Source: Candidatus Nitrosopumilus sp.
Lineage (GTDB): Archaea; Thermoproteota; Nitrososphaeria; Nitrososphaerales; Nitrosopumilaceae
Assembly: GCF_029882185.1 (NCBI RefSeq)
Contig: NZ_JAOULD010000004.1
Span: 1-64,000 of the forward strand
Reading direction: 5' to 3'
Length of the DNA: 64,000 nt
Part shown: piece by piece, positions 1 through 8,287 of the stretch
Position numbering within the stretch: the stretch's first letter is position 1
Layout: each line of letters begins with the position of its first letter
Made by a program: the position numbers and the translations under genes
Notes under the pieces: model-generated
Told to the model about the DNA's origin: nothing
Databases searched by the model: none
What the model saw: the letters and a program-made list of their open reading frames with translations, nothing else

Positions 1-39
1 GAAGAACTATTTGACGATATAAAAATATCTACAGTTTAA
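1..39 (+). CDS. 3' end of a gene entering from the left edge (partial)
   Basis: Thirteen codons in frame with the window edge read EELFDDIKISTV and end at a TAA. The acidic and hydrophobic mix looks coding, and no gene on the other strand covers it. With so little sequence the call is tentative and no function can be given. Confidence 0.3.
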   Translation, partial: EELFDDIKISTV

Positions 40-136
40 TTTTAAAAGTTATTTCATTAGTTCTAAAGAACAAGAATGAAAATTCATTCTATGACAAGGT
101 ACTATCTAAGATATATGATTTTCAAAAATCAATTAA

Positions 137-1450
137 TCAGGAAGTTTTAAGCAACAGTGAATTGAGTTTAACTCTATTTTCTAAAATATCATTACGTAAT
201 TTGCTGATATCTTGAGTCAATTTTAAAGCAATTGGTTCAGTAGATGAATCAAGTTTTTTTGAAACTAAATCATGTAAATCATTTCTCATCTTAGCAAGTG
301 AGTCTTCCATTTCAGATATCTGAGTTTCTAGAGACTTGATCTGTGATGAAACTGCAGAATTACCACTTATTGTTGGAATTATAGATTCAGAATCTATTGC
401 GTTGATTCTTGTAATACCAACTTGACAAGAGTTGGGAATAATTCTATCTATGAACTTTACATCAATGGATTCAAAGTCAGAAGTAACTGTAATTATAGGC
501 AACCTAATGTTTTGCTTTCCAGCACATGCTTCAAAGACCACATTGAATCTTTTGATATCAGGATTGTTTAAACCAGTGGGGGATACACTTTCAGATACCG
601 AAATTAGGTTTGTACTCATCCCATCTAGCGGTTTTCCTGTAATTGATTTTGGTAAATCGATTTTTGATGCTTTGACATTTGCAGGCACATATAATGCCAT
701 CATATATCGTCTAAGTTCATCCTGAAGTTCTTTCAGTTCTTTTTTCATAGATAAAATATCATTTAGGCTTTCTGATGCAGGTAATTGATCATCGGATCTT
801 GGAATTTTTTGTTTAGCAGTAGAGATCTTGTTTTTTAGATCAGTGATTTGATTTTCAAGTCCAAAAATTTTTTCTGAAATTCCCCCTTTATTTAGAAGAG
901 TCGCAGTAATAGAATTAGGATCTGAAGCTTTGATTATTACAGAACTAGTGTAGCACAGTCCAGGTTGCAATGAGCTTCCCAACTTTACACTTTTTGTCTC
1001 ACTATCAGAAGTAACAAAAATTTCAGGAGCCCTAACTAATTTTGTAGTACCACAAGCGTCAAACACATATGCATATCCTGAAATACTAGATTTTGCAGCA
1101 GTGGAACTCGTTGAAAGTTGTTTCAAAGTAGTAATTTTTGTAATCGTTCCAGCAATTTCACCTCTAATTAGTTTTTTTGATTGGATTTCTTCAATTTTTT
1201 CTTTGGAGAGTTTTTTTGCCCAACCATTTTCAGCTAATTTTTCAGCAGTTGAGGGTTTTACACATGAAACTTTTCCTGAAGAATTTTTGATGATTTTTAC
1301 TAACCCTTCAGCACAGATAATTTGATCATTTGTAAAATTTAATTTCATTTGTTGTCTTGGACTAATTACATCAGCAAATGCTTGAGAAGGTAATGTTCCT
1401 GAAATCAAAATAATTCCAAGTAAAACAGCAAATAGATGAATGGACTTCAC
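137..1450 (-). CDS. Exported protein with duplicated Cys-containing domain and coiled coils
   Basis: This 437-residue protein starts with a clear signal peptide (about residues 1-26, ending SQAFA). Residues 44-80 carry a short two-Cys module (IICAEG, VSCVKPSTAEKL) of a kind I associate with thaumarchaeal exported proteins. Two related blocks follow, about residues 124-215 and 299-398. Each has a FDACG or FEACAG motif, then VTSD.E, a second Cys (PGLCY or PNSCQV), and a heptad-like segment (LENQITDLKNKI; LETQISEMEDSL). The paired cysteines suggest one disulfide per repeat, and the heptads suggest oligomerisation. No enzyme motif is visible. It is probably a cell-surface structural or adhesive protein. 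The duplication and the signal peptide are seen directly; the role is inference. Confidence 0.75.
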   Translation of the reverse strand: MKSIHLFAVLLGIILISGTLPSQAFADVISPRQQMKLNFTNDQIICAEGLVKIIKNSSGKVSCVKPSTAEKLAENGWAKKLSKEKIEEIQSKKLIRGEIAGTITKITTLKQLSTSSTAAKSSISGYAYVFDACGTTKLVRAPEIFVTSDSETKSVKLGSSLQPGLCYTSSVIIKASDPNSITATLLNKGGISEKIFGLENQITDLKNKISTAKQKIPRSDDQLPASESLNDILSMKKELKELQDELRRYMMALYVPANVKASKIDLPKSITGKPLDGMSTNLISVSESVSPTGLNNPDIKRFNVVFEACAGKQNIRLPIITVTSDFESIDVKFIDRIIPNSCQVGITRINAIDSESIIPTISGNSAVSSQIKSLETQISEMEDSLAKMRNDLHDLVSKKLDSSTEPIALKLTQDISKLRNDILENRVKLNSLLLKTS

Positions 1451-1507
1451 GATATTATACGTTTCATGTCGTTAAAAAGCATTGATAATAACGAATTAAA
1501 TTCCAAA

Positions 1508-2917
1508 TCAGTTTGAATTTTTTTTATCCAATCCAATGTTTTTTAGGAATTTGTTTGACTCTGTTAAAGCATGTTTTTTGATTTTGAGCCTATCATCTTT
1601 TTTAATAGATTTGGATGCCAACTGAAGCATCTCATCCATAAGATGAATTCCTCCTTGTGCTCCTTTTTTAAGTCCCAATTGATACAAAAGAGGTAATTTT
1701 GACATATCAGCAGGTACATTCATTTTGATTTCAGAGAGGGAAATTTTTTTATCAGGAGTTTCAATCTCAGTGAATTTATCCACAACTTTTGAAAGTAGTT
1801 TTTCAAGATTTTCACTTAAGTTTATTTCAAGTTTGGTATTCTTTTCTTTTCGAGACATCATTACGATTCTCTTAATTTTTAGAATAGCTTGATTTGTCTC
1901 AACAGGATCAAAATCATTTGCAGAAAGATCTAAACCAAAATCATGCATAAATGCTTCTGCAATATATGAAATTGCTTCTTTTCTACAAGATGCTTTTGTA
2001 GTTCCAAATGGACAATTTTCACAATTTGTTGTAAAATATCTAGAGCCTCTTTGCCCAAAGCTTGATAAAATGATTTTATCTTCTTCACGTAATTTAGCAA
2101 TAGTTCTTGAAACAAGACCTTCGTCAATTTGTAATGCTTGGGAGATTTCTTGATTAGAGTAAGAACCTTCATCAATTAATTTTAAAATTTCTTCCTCCAA
2201 TTCTCCTGGAGAACGTCTTGAAGGTTCATCAATTGCATCAGATAAATAATGTGGTACTAGCTTGTCATTCTTATCATGATTAATAACAAAATGTATTCCA
2301 TCATATCTTGCATCTAGTCCAGAAAGGGTTTCAGTTTTGATAATTTTTGTAATAATTTTTTCAAGATTTTTAATTTTAAAATCTTTTAAAAGTTTAGTTA
2401 GTGTAACTGTTGGAATTTTTAGATTGTTTGCAGCAAATAAATAATATAATGCCCATCTTACTTTTCTTTCATCACTTCTCTCAATCAATCTTAGTAAATT
2501 GCAAAAAATGTCAATTTGTTTCCATTTAATATCAGATATTTCAGTTTTAGAATTTTTTACAAATAGTGATCTATCCAATTCTTTTAAAAAATCTTCAAAT
2601 TGTTTTACAAGTTCCGATTTTTTAATTTTTGACACTTGTTTAATTTTTGAACTTAGAGTAATGGCATCAAGCAATTCTTCTTTGGATACAATTGTTTCAT
2701 TTCTAAAAGATTTAGTTTCATATTTTAAAAACTCAAAAAATTCCAAAGTTTTATTTTTAATAGATATGGGCGGAAATACTCTCAATCCAGACAAATTTGA
2801 AAATGATAGACCCACATAGTAGCGAAAAACAAGCTGATTATTTATGCTTATGAAGACAACTGCATGACCGAATTTTCCATAAAAATAACTAGTTTGATTA
2901 AATTTGATTCTAATCAA
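1508..2917 (-). CDS. Winged-helix protein with a Cys cluster, function unknown
   Basis: A 469-residue cytosolic protein. Residues about 235-295 form a winged helix (YSNQEISQALQIDEGLVSRT, then KLREEDKIILSSFGQRGSRYF). Straight after it comes a CxxCPFG...C segment that could bind zinc or an Fe-S cluster. The N-terminal half is mostly helical with no motif I recognise; the C-terminal region is helical and ends in LYQLGLKKGAQGG and a Lys-rich tail. It is likely a DNA-binding regulator or chromatin-associated protein of this lineage, but the family was not recognised. No other ATG lies near the N terminus, so this start is used, although a GTG/TTG start further in is possible. Confidence 0.7.
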   Translation of the reverse strand: MIRIKFNQTSYFYGKFGHAVVFISINNQLVFRYYVGLSFSNLSGLRVFPPISIKNKTLEFFEFLKYETKSFRNETIVSKEELLDAITLSSKIKQVSKIKKSELVKQFEDFLKELDRSLFVKNSKTEISDIKWKQIDIFCNLLRLIERSDERKVRWALYYLFAANNLKIPTVTLTKLLKDFKIKNLEKIITKIIKTETLSGLDARYDGIHFVINHDKNDKLVPHYLSDAIDEPSRRSPGELEEEILKLIDEGSYSNQEISQALQIDEGLVSRTIAKLREEDKIILSSFGQRGSRYFTTNCENCPFGTTKASCRKEAISYIAEAFMHDFGLDLSANDFDPVETNQAILKIKRIVMMSRKEKNTKLEINLSENLEKLLSKVVDKFTEIETPDKKISLSEIKMNVPADMSKLPLLYQLGLKKGAQGGIHLMDEMLQLASKSIKKDDRLKIKKHALTESNKFLKNIGLDKKNSN

Positions 2918-2957
2918 AAATGTTTTCTCTTAATAGCAAAATGAATCAAGATGTTTC

Positions 2958-3282
2958 ATGACTGCCACTCTCTACAAAATGATGGAGTTGCAATCAAAAA
3001 TACCCAGAGTTCAGATTAAAAATACATTAGAAGTGAAGACTGGTTCAAACAAAAGAATTGAATTAGAACGAGATTTTACTTGGGAAGATTTCAGGAGATT
3101 ATCTCTCGGATTTGAGGGAGATTATAATTGATCAAAGATTTCATTCAAAATCTTGTCAAAAAGAGAAAAAATCAAATCAGGATCAAGCAGGAATTGTTGG
3201 AGATTATGAAATGATTGAAATTTCATATGACTCTAAATCATCAAAAATCAAATTACAAATAGATGCATCCAAGTGGGTGTAA
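2958..3282 (+). pseudogene. Small gene broken by a frameshift, about 107 codons
   Basis: The gap between the two leftward neighbours is not empty. Frame 1 opens with ATG at 2958 (MTATLYKMMELQSK) and reads well to about 3100 (RDFTWEDFRR), but then runs into a TGA at 3129. The reading continues smoothly in the next frame (LSDLREIIIDQRF... then DYEMIEISYDSKSSKIKLQI) to a TAA at 3280-3282. Dropping one base around 3085-3105 would give a single protein of about 107 residues with coding-like composition throughout. It is therefore either a recent pseudogene or a sequencing error. The product is not recognised. Confidence 0.5.
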
Positions 3283-3410
3283 TGATTGGGTAAAAAAAGA
3301 AAGAAACTATTTGATGAAACATTTCAATTATAAATTAACGATCAAAAAAATTCTTGAATTATAATGTTTTACATAATTTATTAAAAAATTAGATTTGGTA
3401 ATTTATCATA

Positions 3411-5021
3411 TCATGTTTTTTTACTTTCAGTTAAAAGATTCATAATTGATTCATCTGTAATTATTCCCATAACCTTTCCATCATTGTTTGGATCAACTAC
3501 AGGTATCATATCAAATGGATGTGAGTTCATTTTTTGAATTACAGCAAATAGATAATCATTAGGCAATGTTGTGTGGAATTTTCTATACATTATATCACCA
3601 ATTGTGACAAGATCTCTTGTTTTTTTATGCGAATTATTTATCTCTCTCTTTGATACTAATCCTACAAGCATGTCATTATCATCAAAAACAAGGAATGGTT
3701 TCTTGGTGATTTCATTGTTTTTAATAAATTCCTTGATTGTAACATCAGGCTTTGTTTTAGAAAATTCAGTATTAGTTACGGCAATGGCAAGAGTATCAGA
3801 TACAACCCTTCTGAAATAAAGAGGAACCAGGCCAAGTTCAGCAGCTCCAACCTTAAAGTGAGTAATTTTCTTTAATTTGCGTTGAAGTTCAACACTTGAA
3901 ATAATCATAGTGATTAAAGTGCCAAGAACCAAAAGTGAAAATAGCTTGTCATCCATTATTTTTGCTTGTAATAAAGAGAGCATCAAAGCCAAATCAACTG
4001 CACCTTTTGACATTACGCCATATGCCACAGTTGTTGCAGGGCGCATTTTTGCGATACGAACAGCAATGTACGAACCCAAAAATTTGACGCCAGTCATAAT
4101 TACGATGAAAACTGCAATTATCCACCATTCTAACTCCAAGAATGCAAGACTGAAATGAAGGCCTATTCCAGCAAAGAATATTGGAATAAAAATTCCATAT
4201 CCAATTGCACGAATGTTTTTTGAAATTTCATGATATTCATCTCTAGTCATCCTAGAGACTGCAATTCCTAAAAGAAGTGCCCCGATTGCACCATGCACTC
4301 CACTGATTTCTGCAAAATATGCAACAAGCAAAATCATCCCAATTACTATTGCAAAATATGCTTCTTTTACACGAAGATGATTCTTCATCAATCTGAAGAA
4401 TTGAGGTAATCCATATACAGAAAGAAGTCCAGCAACTGCAAAGAATATCACCATCTTGGTAAACAACCACAACATTTCTGAAATATCTGGAGATTCAGAG
4501 TTTGTATCTATCTGGATAAACACACTTACAAAAATAATTGCAATAAACTCAACAATTGCCGTTACAGTAAAAATTTCAAGACCAATTGTTGATTTTAATT
4601 TTCCAAGATCACTTAGAACCTTGGCAGTAACACCCAAACTTGATGCAGCTATCACACTTGCAATAGCAAAAGATTGAATGAAATCCATATCTATCACTAG
4701 TCCAAAAACACCTGCAATCAGAAAAGGCATCAAGAATGCAACTGCAGAACCTGCAAAAATTCTACCTTTCATTACTTTAAACAAACCAGCAACATCAATT
4801 TCTTCAAGACCGATTAAGAAAAACAAAAAGAATACACCGATTGAAACAAAGAGCTCTATTGCTTCAATAGGATGCACTAAAGCAAAAAATGCAGGTCCTA
4901 CTATTATCCCTGCAATTACATTTCCAAGAATAGAAGGCTGTCCAATCCTATGAAGGAGTTCACCTCCAAGTTTTGAAGCAATAACCAATACAGCAATGAA
5001 TAAAATAGATTCAAAAGACAA
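3411..5021 (-). CDS. Kef-type cation/proton antiporter (CPA2) with C-terminal CBS pair
   Basis: A 536-residue integral membrane protein. About residues 1-385 hold roughly a dozen hydrophobic segments typical of the monovalent cation:proton antiporter-2 family. The conserved GQPSILGNVIAGIIVGP lies near residue 27, and SGVHGAIGALLLGIAVS near residue 240. Instead of the usual TrkA-N/RCK domain, the C terminus carries two CBS-like motifs (about 410-465 and 470-530; FLVFDDNDMLVGLVSKREI, MIPVVDPNNDGKVMGIITD), which usually bind adenine nucleotides. It probably exchanges K+ or Na+ for protons under nucleotide control. Ion specificity cannot be read from the sequence. Confidence 0.9.
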   Translation of the reverse strand: MSFESILFIAVLVIASKLGGELLHRIGQPSILGNVIAGIIVGPAFFALVHPIEAIELFVSIGVFFLFFLIGLEEIDVAGLFKVMKGRIFAGSAVAFLMPFLIAGVFGLVIDMDFIQSFAIASVIAASSLGVTAKVLSDLGKLKSTIGLEIFTVTAIVEFIAIIFVSVFIQIDTNSESPDISEMLWLFTKMVIFFAVAGLLSVYGLPQFFRLMKNHLRVKEAYFAIVIGMILLVAYFAEISGVHGAIGALLLGIAVSRMTRDEYHEISKNIRAIGYGIFIPIFFAGIGLHFSLAFLELEWWIIAVFIVIMTGVKFLGSYIAVRIAKMRPATTVAYGVMSKGAVDLALMLSLLQAKIMDDKLFSLLVLGTLITMIISSVELQRKLKKITHFKVGAAELGLVPLYFRRVVSDTLAIAVTNTEFSKTKPDVTIKEFIKNNEITKKPFLVFDDNDMLVGLVSKREINNSHKKTRDLVTIGDIMYRKFHTTLPNDYLFAVIQKMNSHPFDMIPVVDPNNDGKVMGIITDESIMNLLTESKKT

Positions 5022-5100
5022 ACTTGATCAGATCACCATTTTTCCTTTAGATAAACTAAATGAGAATCATGTAAAATCTACAGAAAAAAACAAAATCAGA

Positions 5101-5520
5101 TTATGAAGAATATTTCCTGAATCCTTTATCAGTAGGATAAAGTTCAGTTTTGGGGCCAAGCAGTCCTTGCTTGTGAACAACTTTGAGTAATCCATTTTTT
5201 TCTAAATCTTCCAATACAGAATCAAGTTCTGAACTATCTAAGCCAGTATTTTTTTGAATATTTTCAAATGTTTTTGAGCCTCGATTTAATACATCTAAAA
5301 CAAGATCATTTTTTGATTGAGGTTTTGAAGATTCCATGCTAGCCCTTTCTTGGACATTAAGTCTATTTTCGTCAAAACCTGATTGAAATTCACTTTGAGG
5401 TAAAGGTCTAGAGAAATTTTTCCCTATTCCTTTTTTTGCTAAAATACGAGGAATGATTCTTGCCAAAGGAATTGCCAAGAAAATTATGATGTAAATCCAT
5501 GAAAAATTAGGATCGGCCAT
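5101..5520 (-). CDS. Membrane-anchored winged-helix protein
   Basis: A 139-residue protein with one N-terminal membrane segment (about residues 8-26, WIYIIIFLAIPLARIIPRIL), a polar linker, and a winged-helix-like domain at about 70-135 (DLVLDVLNRGSKTFENIQ, ELDSVLEDLEKNGLLKVV). Its 80-bp spacing from the antiporter start and shared direction allow co-transcription with that gene. A tethered DNA-binding or protein-interaction domain is plausible. The exact family is not recognised. Confidence 0.7.
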   Translation of the reverse strand: MADPNFSWIYIIIFLAIPLARIIPRILAKKGIGKNFSRPLPQSEFQSGFDENRLNVQERASMESSKPQSKNDLVLDVLNRGSKTFENIQKNTGLDSSELDSVLEDLEKNGLLKVVHKQGLLGPKTELYPTDKGFRKYSS

Positions 5521-5599
5521 TAGTTTTTTTTCACATAGATAGCATAAATTTGTTGAGAAGATTCAGTTTTTCAAGGCAATGCATTAGATTGGTATAATA

Positions 5600-6487
5600 G
5601 TGGAAGACATGTTACCTAACACATTGTCAAAGTATCAATCCCCAAAGGTTAATGTCAACATGAGTGCAGCAAAAGGGGTTGCAGTTGCAATTGTTATTCT
5701 TATAATTATAGGAGTTGTGGCAACAGCTTCCGTAAAAATTGTGGATTCAGGTCATAGGGGAGTTTTATTGCATTGGAATGCAGTTGATCTTACAAAACCA
5801 CCACTTGATGAAGGAATACATTTTGTAGTTCCTTTCCAAGATGAAGTAGTCAACATCGAGGTTCGTACTCTAAAATATGCAAGTGAAGCTAGAAGTGCAT
5901 CAAGAGATTTGCAAACAGTAGAAACAACTGTCACAGTCAATTATCATCCAGATAAAGAACAAGTTCACAACCTATACAAAAATCTAGGACTTGATTATGA
6001 AAATAGGGTAATTCAACCAGCCATAGAAGAAACCGTAAAACAAGTAACTGCAAATTATAATGCTGAAGAACTAATTACAAAAAGGCCTCTGGTTAAACAA
6101 GATATTGAATTTTCCATTAGAGAGAGATTAAATCAATTTAATGTTGTAACAGAAGTAATTTCAATTACAGACTTTGAATTCTCTGCATTATTTGCATCTG
6201 CAATTGAATCCAAAGTAGAAGCAGAGCAAAATGCACTTAGAGCAGAAAACGACTTAAAGAGAATTGAAGTTGAAGCCAGACAAGCAGAGGCAAACGCCAT
6301 AGGTTTGGCAAATGCAAACATTGCAGAAGCCAAAGGTGAGGCAGAAGCAATTGCTATAATCAATAAAGCATTAGCTGAGAATCCAAATTATCTTGATTGG
6401 TTAAAGACTCAAGCATGGGATGGTAAACTACCTCTAGTGGTAGGTGAAGGTGGAACACCATTTATACAAATCCCAGTAAAGCCTTAG
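5600..6487 (+). CDS. Prohibitin-like SPFH/band 7 protein
   Basis: This 295-residue protein has one N-terminal membrane helix (about residues 25-47). It is followed by a band 7/SPFH domain beginning DSGHRGVLLHWNAVDLTKPP, the prohibitin/HflC signature. An Ala/Glu-rich coiled coil lies at about 200-260 (AEANAIGLANANIAEAKGEA). Prohibitin-type proteins form membrane rings that scaffold proteases and organise lipid microdomains, and a similar role is expected here. The GTG at 5600 gives the full reading frame; ATG at 5609 or 5660 are alternatives. The next gene starts 4 bp after the stop, so the two are co-transcribed. Confidence 0.92.
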   Translation: MEDMLPNTLSKYQSPKVNVNMSAAKGVAVAIVILIIIGVVATASVKIVDSGHRGVLLHWNAVDLTKPPLDEGIHFVVPFQDEVVNIEVRTLKYASEARSASRDLQTVETTVTVNYHPDKEQVHNLYKNLGLDYENRVIQPAIEETVKQVTANYNAEELITKRPLVKQDIEFSIRERLNQFNVVTEVISITDFEFSALFASAIESKVEAEQNALRAENDLKRIEVEARQAEANAIGLANANIAEAKGEAEAIAIINKALAENPNYLDWLKTQAWDGKLPLVVGEGGTPFIQIPVKP

Positions 6488-6491
6488 ACAT

Positions 6492-6794
6492 ATGGCATCA
6501 ATTATCATAATACCAATTCTAATAGTTGTAATTGTCGGATTATCATCTTATCTAGTCCATAAATTTGTGTTACGAGACATACTTGCTAAAAGATCTATCA
6601 ATCAGACACTTCAAAAATATAATATCAAAAAAACACCTTCAGAAATAATTAAAGAATATTATGAAAATAGGGGGGAACGTCTATCACGTCAAGAAATCCA
6701 GAATCTTGAAAAGAACTATAGACTAAATGAACCAGAGCAGTTCCTTGCAATGTATGATGCAATTAGAGACAATGTTAAAAATAAAGAAAAATGA
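6492..6794 (+). CDS. Small membrane protein in the SPFH operon
   Basis: A 100-residue protein with one N-terminal transmembrane helix (residues 2-24, IIIIPILIVVIVGLSSYLV). A basic, helical cytosolic tail follows, ending in LNEPEQFLAMYDAIRDNV. It lies 4 bp downstream of the prohibitin-like gene, which suggests a functional partner of the SPFH ring. The family is not recognised. Confidence 0.75.
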   Translation: MASIIIIPILIVVIVGLSSYLVHKFVLRDILAKRSINQTLQKYNIKKTPSEIIKEYYENRGERLSRQEIQNLEKNYRLNEPEQFLAMYDAIRDNVKNKEK

Positions 6795-6834
6795 CCTCTA
6801 GTTTCTTTAATGAGACATACCAAGTAAAAGTAAG

Positions 6835-7311
6835 TTGAAATCAAATGACAAAAAACTGATTATTCTTGCCATGGTTGCAGGAATAGCAGGTTTGGCCGCA
6901 ACCATAGGATTTGTAGGACAAGGCAATGTCAGACATGTAGAAATTTTTTGGGCAGAAACAGTTGAGCAAACAATAGTTTTTGAAGACATAGACGGAGAAA
7001 CAACAGTAAGAGGAATCAAAGGGGTCAAAGGAGAATCAAATCCAACATTATTGTCACGAACATCATTTGCGTACATTTTGACTGTGATAAATAACGGCAC
7101 AACAGTTCATAGACTATACATAGACGGATTTAATGTTCAAACAGATCTATTAGAGCCAGGACAACAAGATACAATCACAATATATCCAGATAAAGAAGGT
7201 GAATTTGCATACTATGACAAGAGAGAAAATCTAATGCCACTAGGTAAAATAAAAATTGTCACAGTAGTTGCAAGTGATGAATTTACAGGCATTTGGAAAG
7301 ATCTGATTTAG
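6835..7311 (+). CDS. Membrane-anchored cupredoxin-fold-like protein without obvious copper Cys
   Basis: A 158-residue protein from a TTG start, with an N-terminal membrane anchor (about residues 7-28) and one exported domain. The order of strands and the segment TVHRLYIDGFNVQTDLLEPG followed by DTITIYPDKEGEFAYY resemble a cupredoxin or cytochrome oxidase subunit II-like fold. The final loop, where Cys-x-His-x-Met ligands would sit, reads YYDKRENLMPLG and has no Cys, so a type 1 copper site is unlikely. It lies 40 bp after the SPFH-associated gene on the same strand. Family assignment is inference from strand pattern. Confidence 0.65.
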   Translation: MKSNDKKLIILAMVAGIAGLAATIGFVGQGNVRHVEIFWAETVEQTIVFEDIDGETTVRGIKGVKGESNPTLLSRTSFAYILTVINNGTTVHRLYIDGFNVQTDLLEPGQQDTITIYPDKEGEFAYYDKRENLMPLGKIKIVTVVASDEFTGIWKDLI

Positions 7312-7318
7312 AAAAGAT

Positions 7319-8191
7319 CTATTTTTTTCCGATTATTAAATCAACTTTATAATTTAGAGTTGCACGTGAATTGAGTTTCAAATTCCATGACAAATAAGAG
7401 GGTTTTTTTGTTTTTGTTGTGATTTCGAAACCAAGATCGTTTACAGTTGTGCGTAATGAGTATTCATCTAATGGTTTTCTAACAGACTTTGTTCCCCTAT
7501 CAAAATCATATGGTTCAGAGATAACCAAATAGCCAGATGAAATTTGTTTTGAAATATGCTTTAACAACTCCAAAGGCTCAATCAATTCCAATACATTTAG
7601 TGCCAAAATCAAATCAAACTGCAACTTTCCAAATACAGAAGACAATGAATCGGCTATAAAATAATCAAGATTGTTTTTGTGTGATCTTTTTGCGTGTTGT
7701 AGTGCACTAAATGATCTATCAATTCCAAAAACCATCTTGTTAGAATCAGCTAAATACGAAGTCATTATTCCAATAGAGCAACCATGTTCTAGCACGAGTC
7801 CGGATTTTGGCAAAGATGTAAGATTATTTTTTACCAGAGAATAGAATTTTGAATTTTTACTATTTTCATATATTTTAGACCATCTTTCTTCTAATTCTGT
7901 TCTGTCCTCGTTTGCAGAATTAATTTTGGATAAAGATGATTTTAAGAATTTTTTTAGGTGCTGATTTTCTACTAGCCGGTATAATTTACCACCCAATTTT
8001 TTGTGTGATGAAATATACCTATCAAAGTCATCCCACATGATAGGAATTTTCTCAACGATGGGGAATTTCAGATCACATTTTCTGCATTCTAAAATGCCTT
8101 CTTCAATTTCTTTATTCAGTTTGAATATGACTAATTCTAATTTTGAGCTACATCTAACGCATCTTAAAAATTCAAGACTGGATTCTAACAT
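7319..8191 (-). CDS. Class I SAM-dependent methyltransferase with N-terminal Trm112-like zinc domain
   Basis: A 290-residue protein. Residues 1-55 form a Trm112-like zinc-ribbon: C11-x2-C14 and C36-x2-C39 with the trailing FPIVEKIPIMW typical of that family. Residues about 125-260 are a Rossmann methyltransferase: motif I reads VLEHGCSIGIMTSYL, motif II GIDRSF, and a later FDLILALNVLELIEP. Trm112 normally works as a separate activator of methyltransferases; here the two are one chain. The substrate is unknown. It converges on the preceding rightward gene with only 7 bp between stops. Confidence 0.82.
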   Translation of the reverse strand: MLESSLEFLRCVRCSSKLELVIFKLNKEIEEGILECRKCDLKFPIVEKIPIMWDDFDRYISSHKKLGGKLYRLVENQHLKKFLKSSLSKINSANEDRTELEERWSKIYENSKNSKFYSLVKNNLTSLPKSGLVLEHGCSIGIMTSYLADSNKMVFGIDRSFSALQHAKRSHKNNLDYFIADSLSSVFGKLQFDLILALNVLELIEPLELLKHISKQISSGYLVISEPYDFDRGTKSVRKPLDEYSLRTTVNDLGFEITTKTKKPSYLSWNLKLNSRATLNYKVDLIIGKK

Positions 8192-8287
8192 TATCGTATA
8201 ACAAATCAGTAAATTTTGAATTAATAATTTCTTTCATAGATAGAATCAAGATAATCTTAAATGGAGTATTTTTGGATTTTATGCAAA

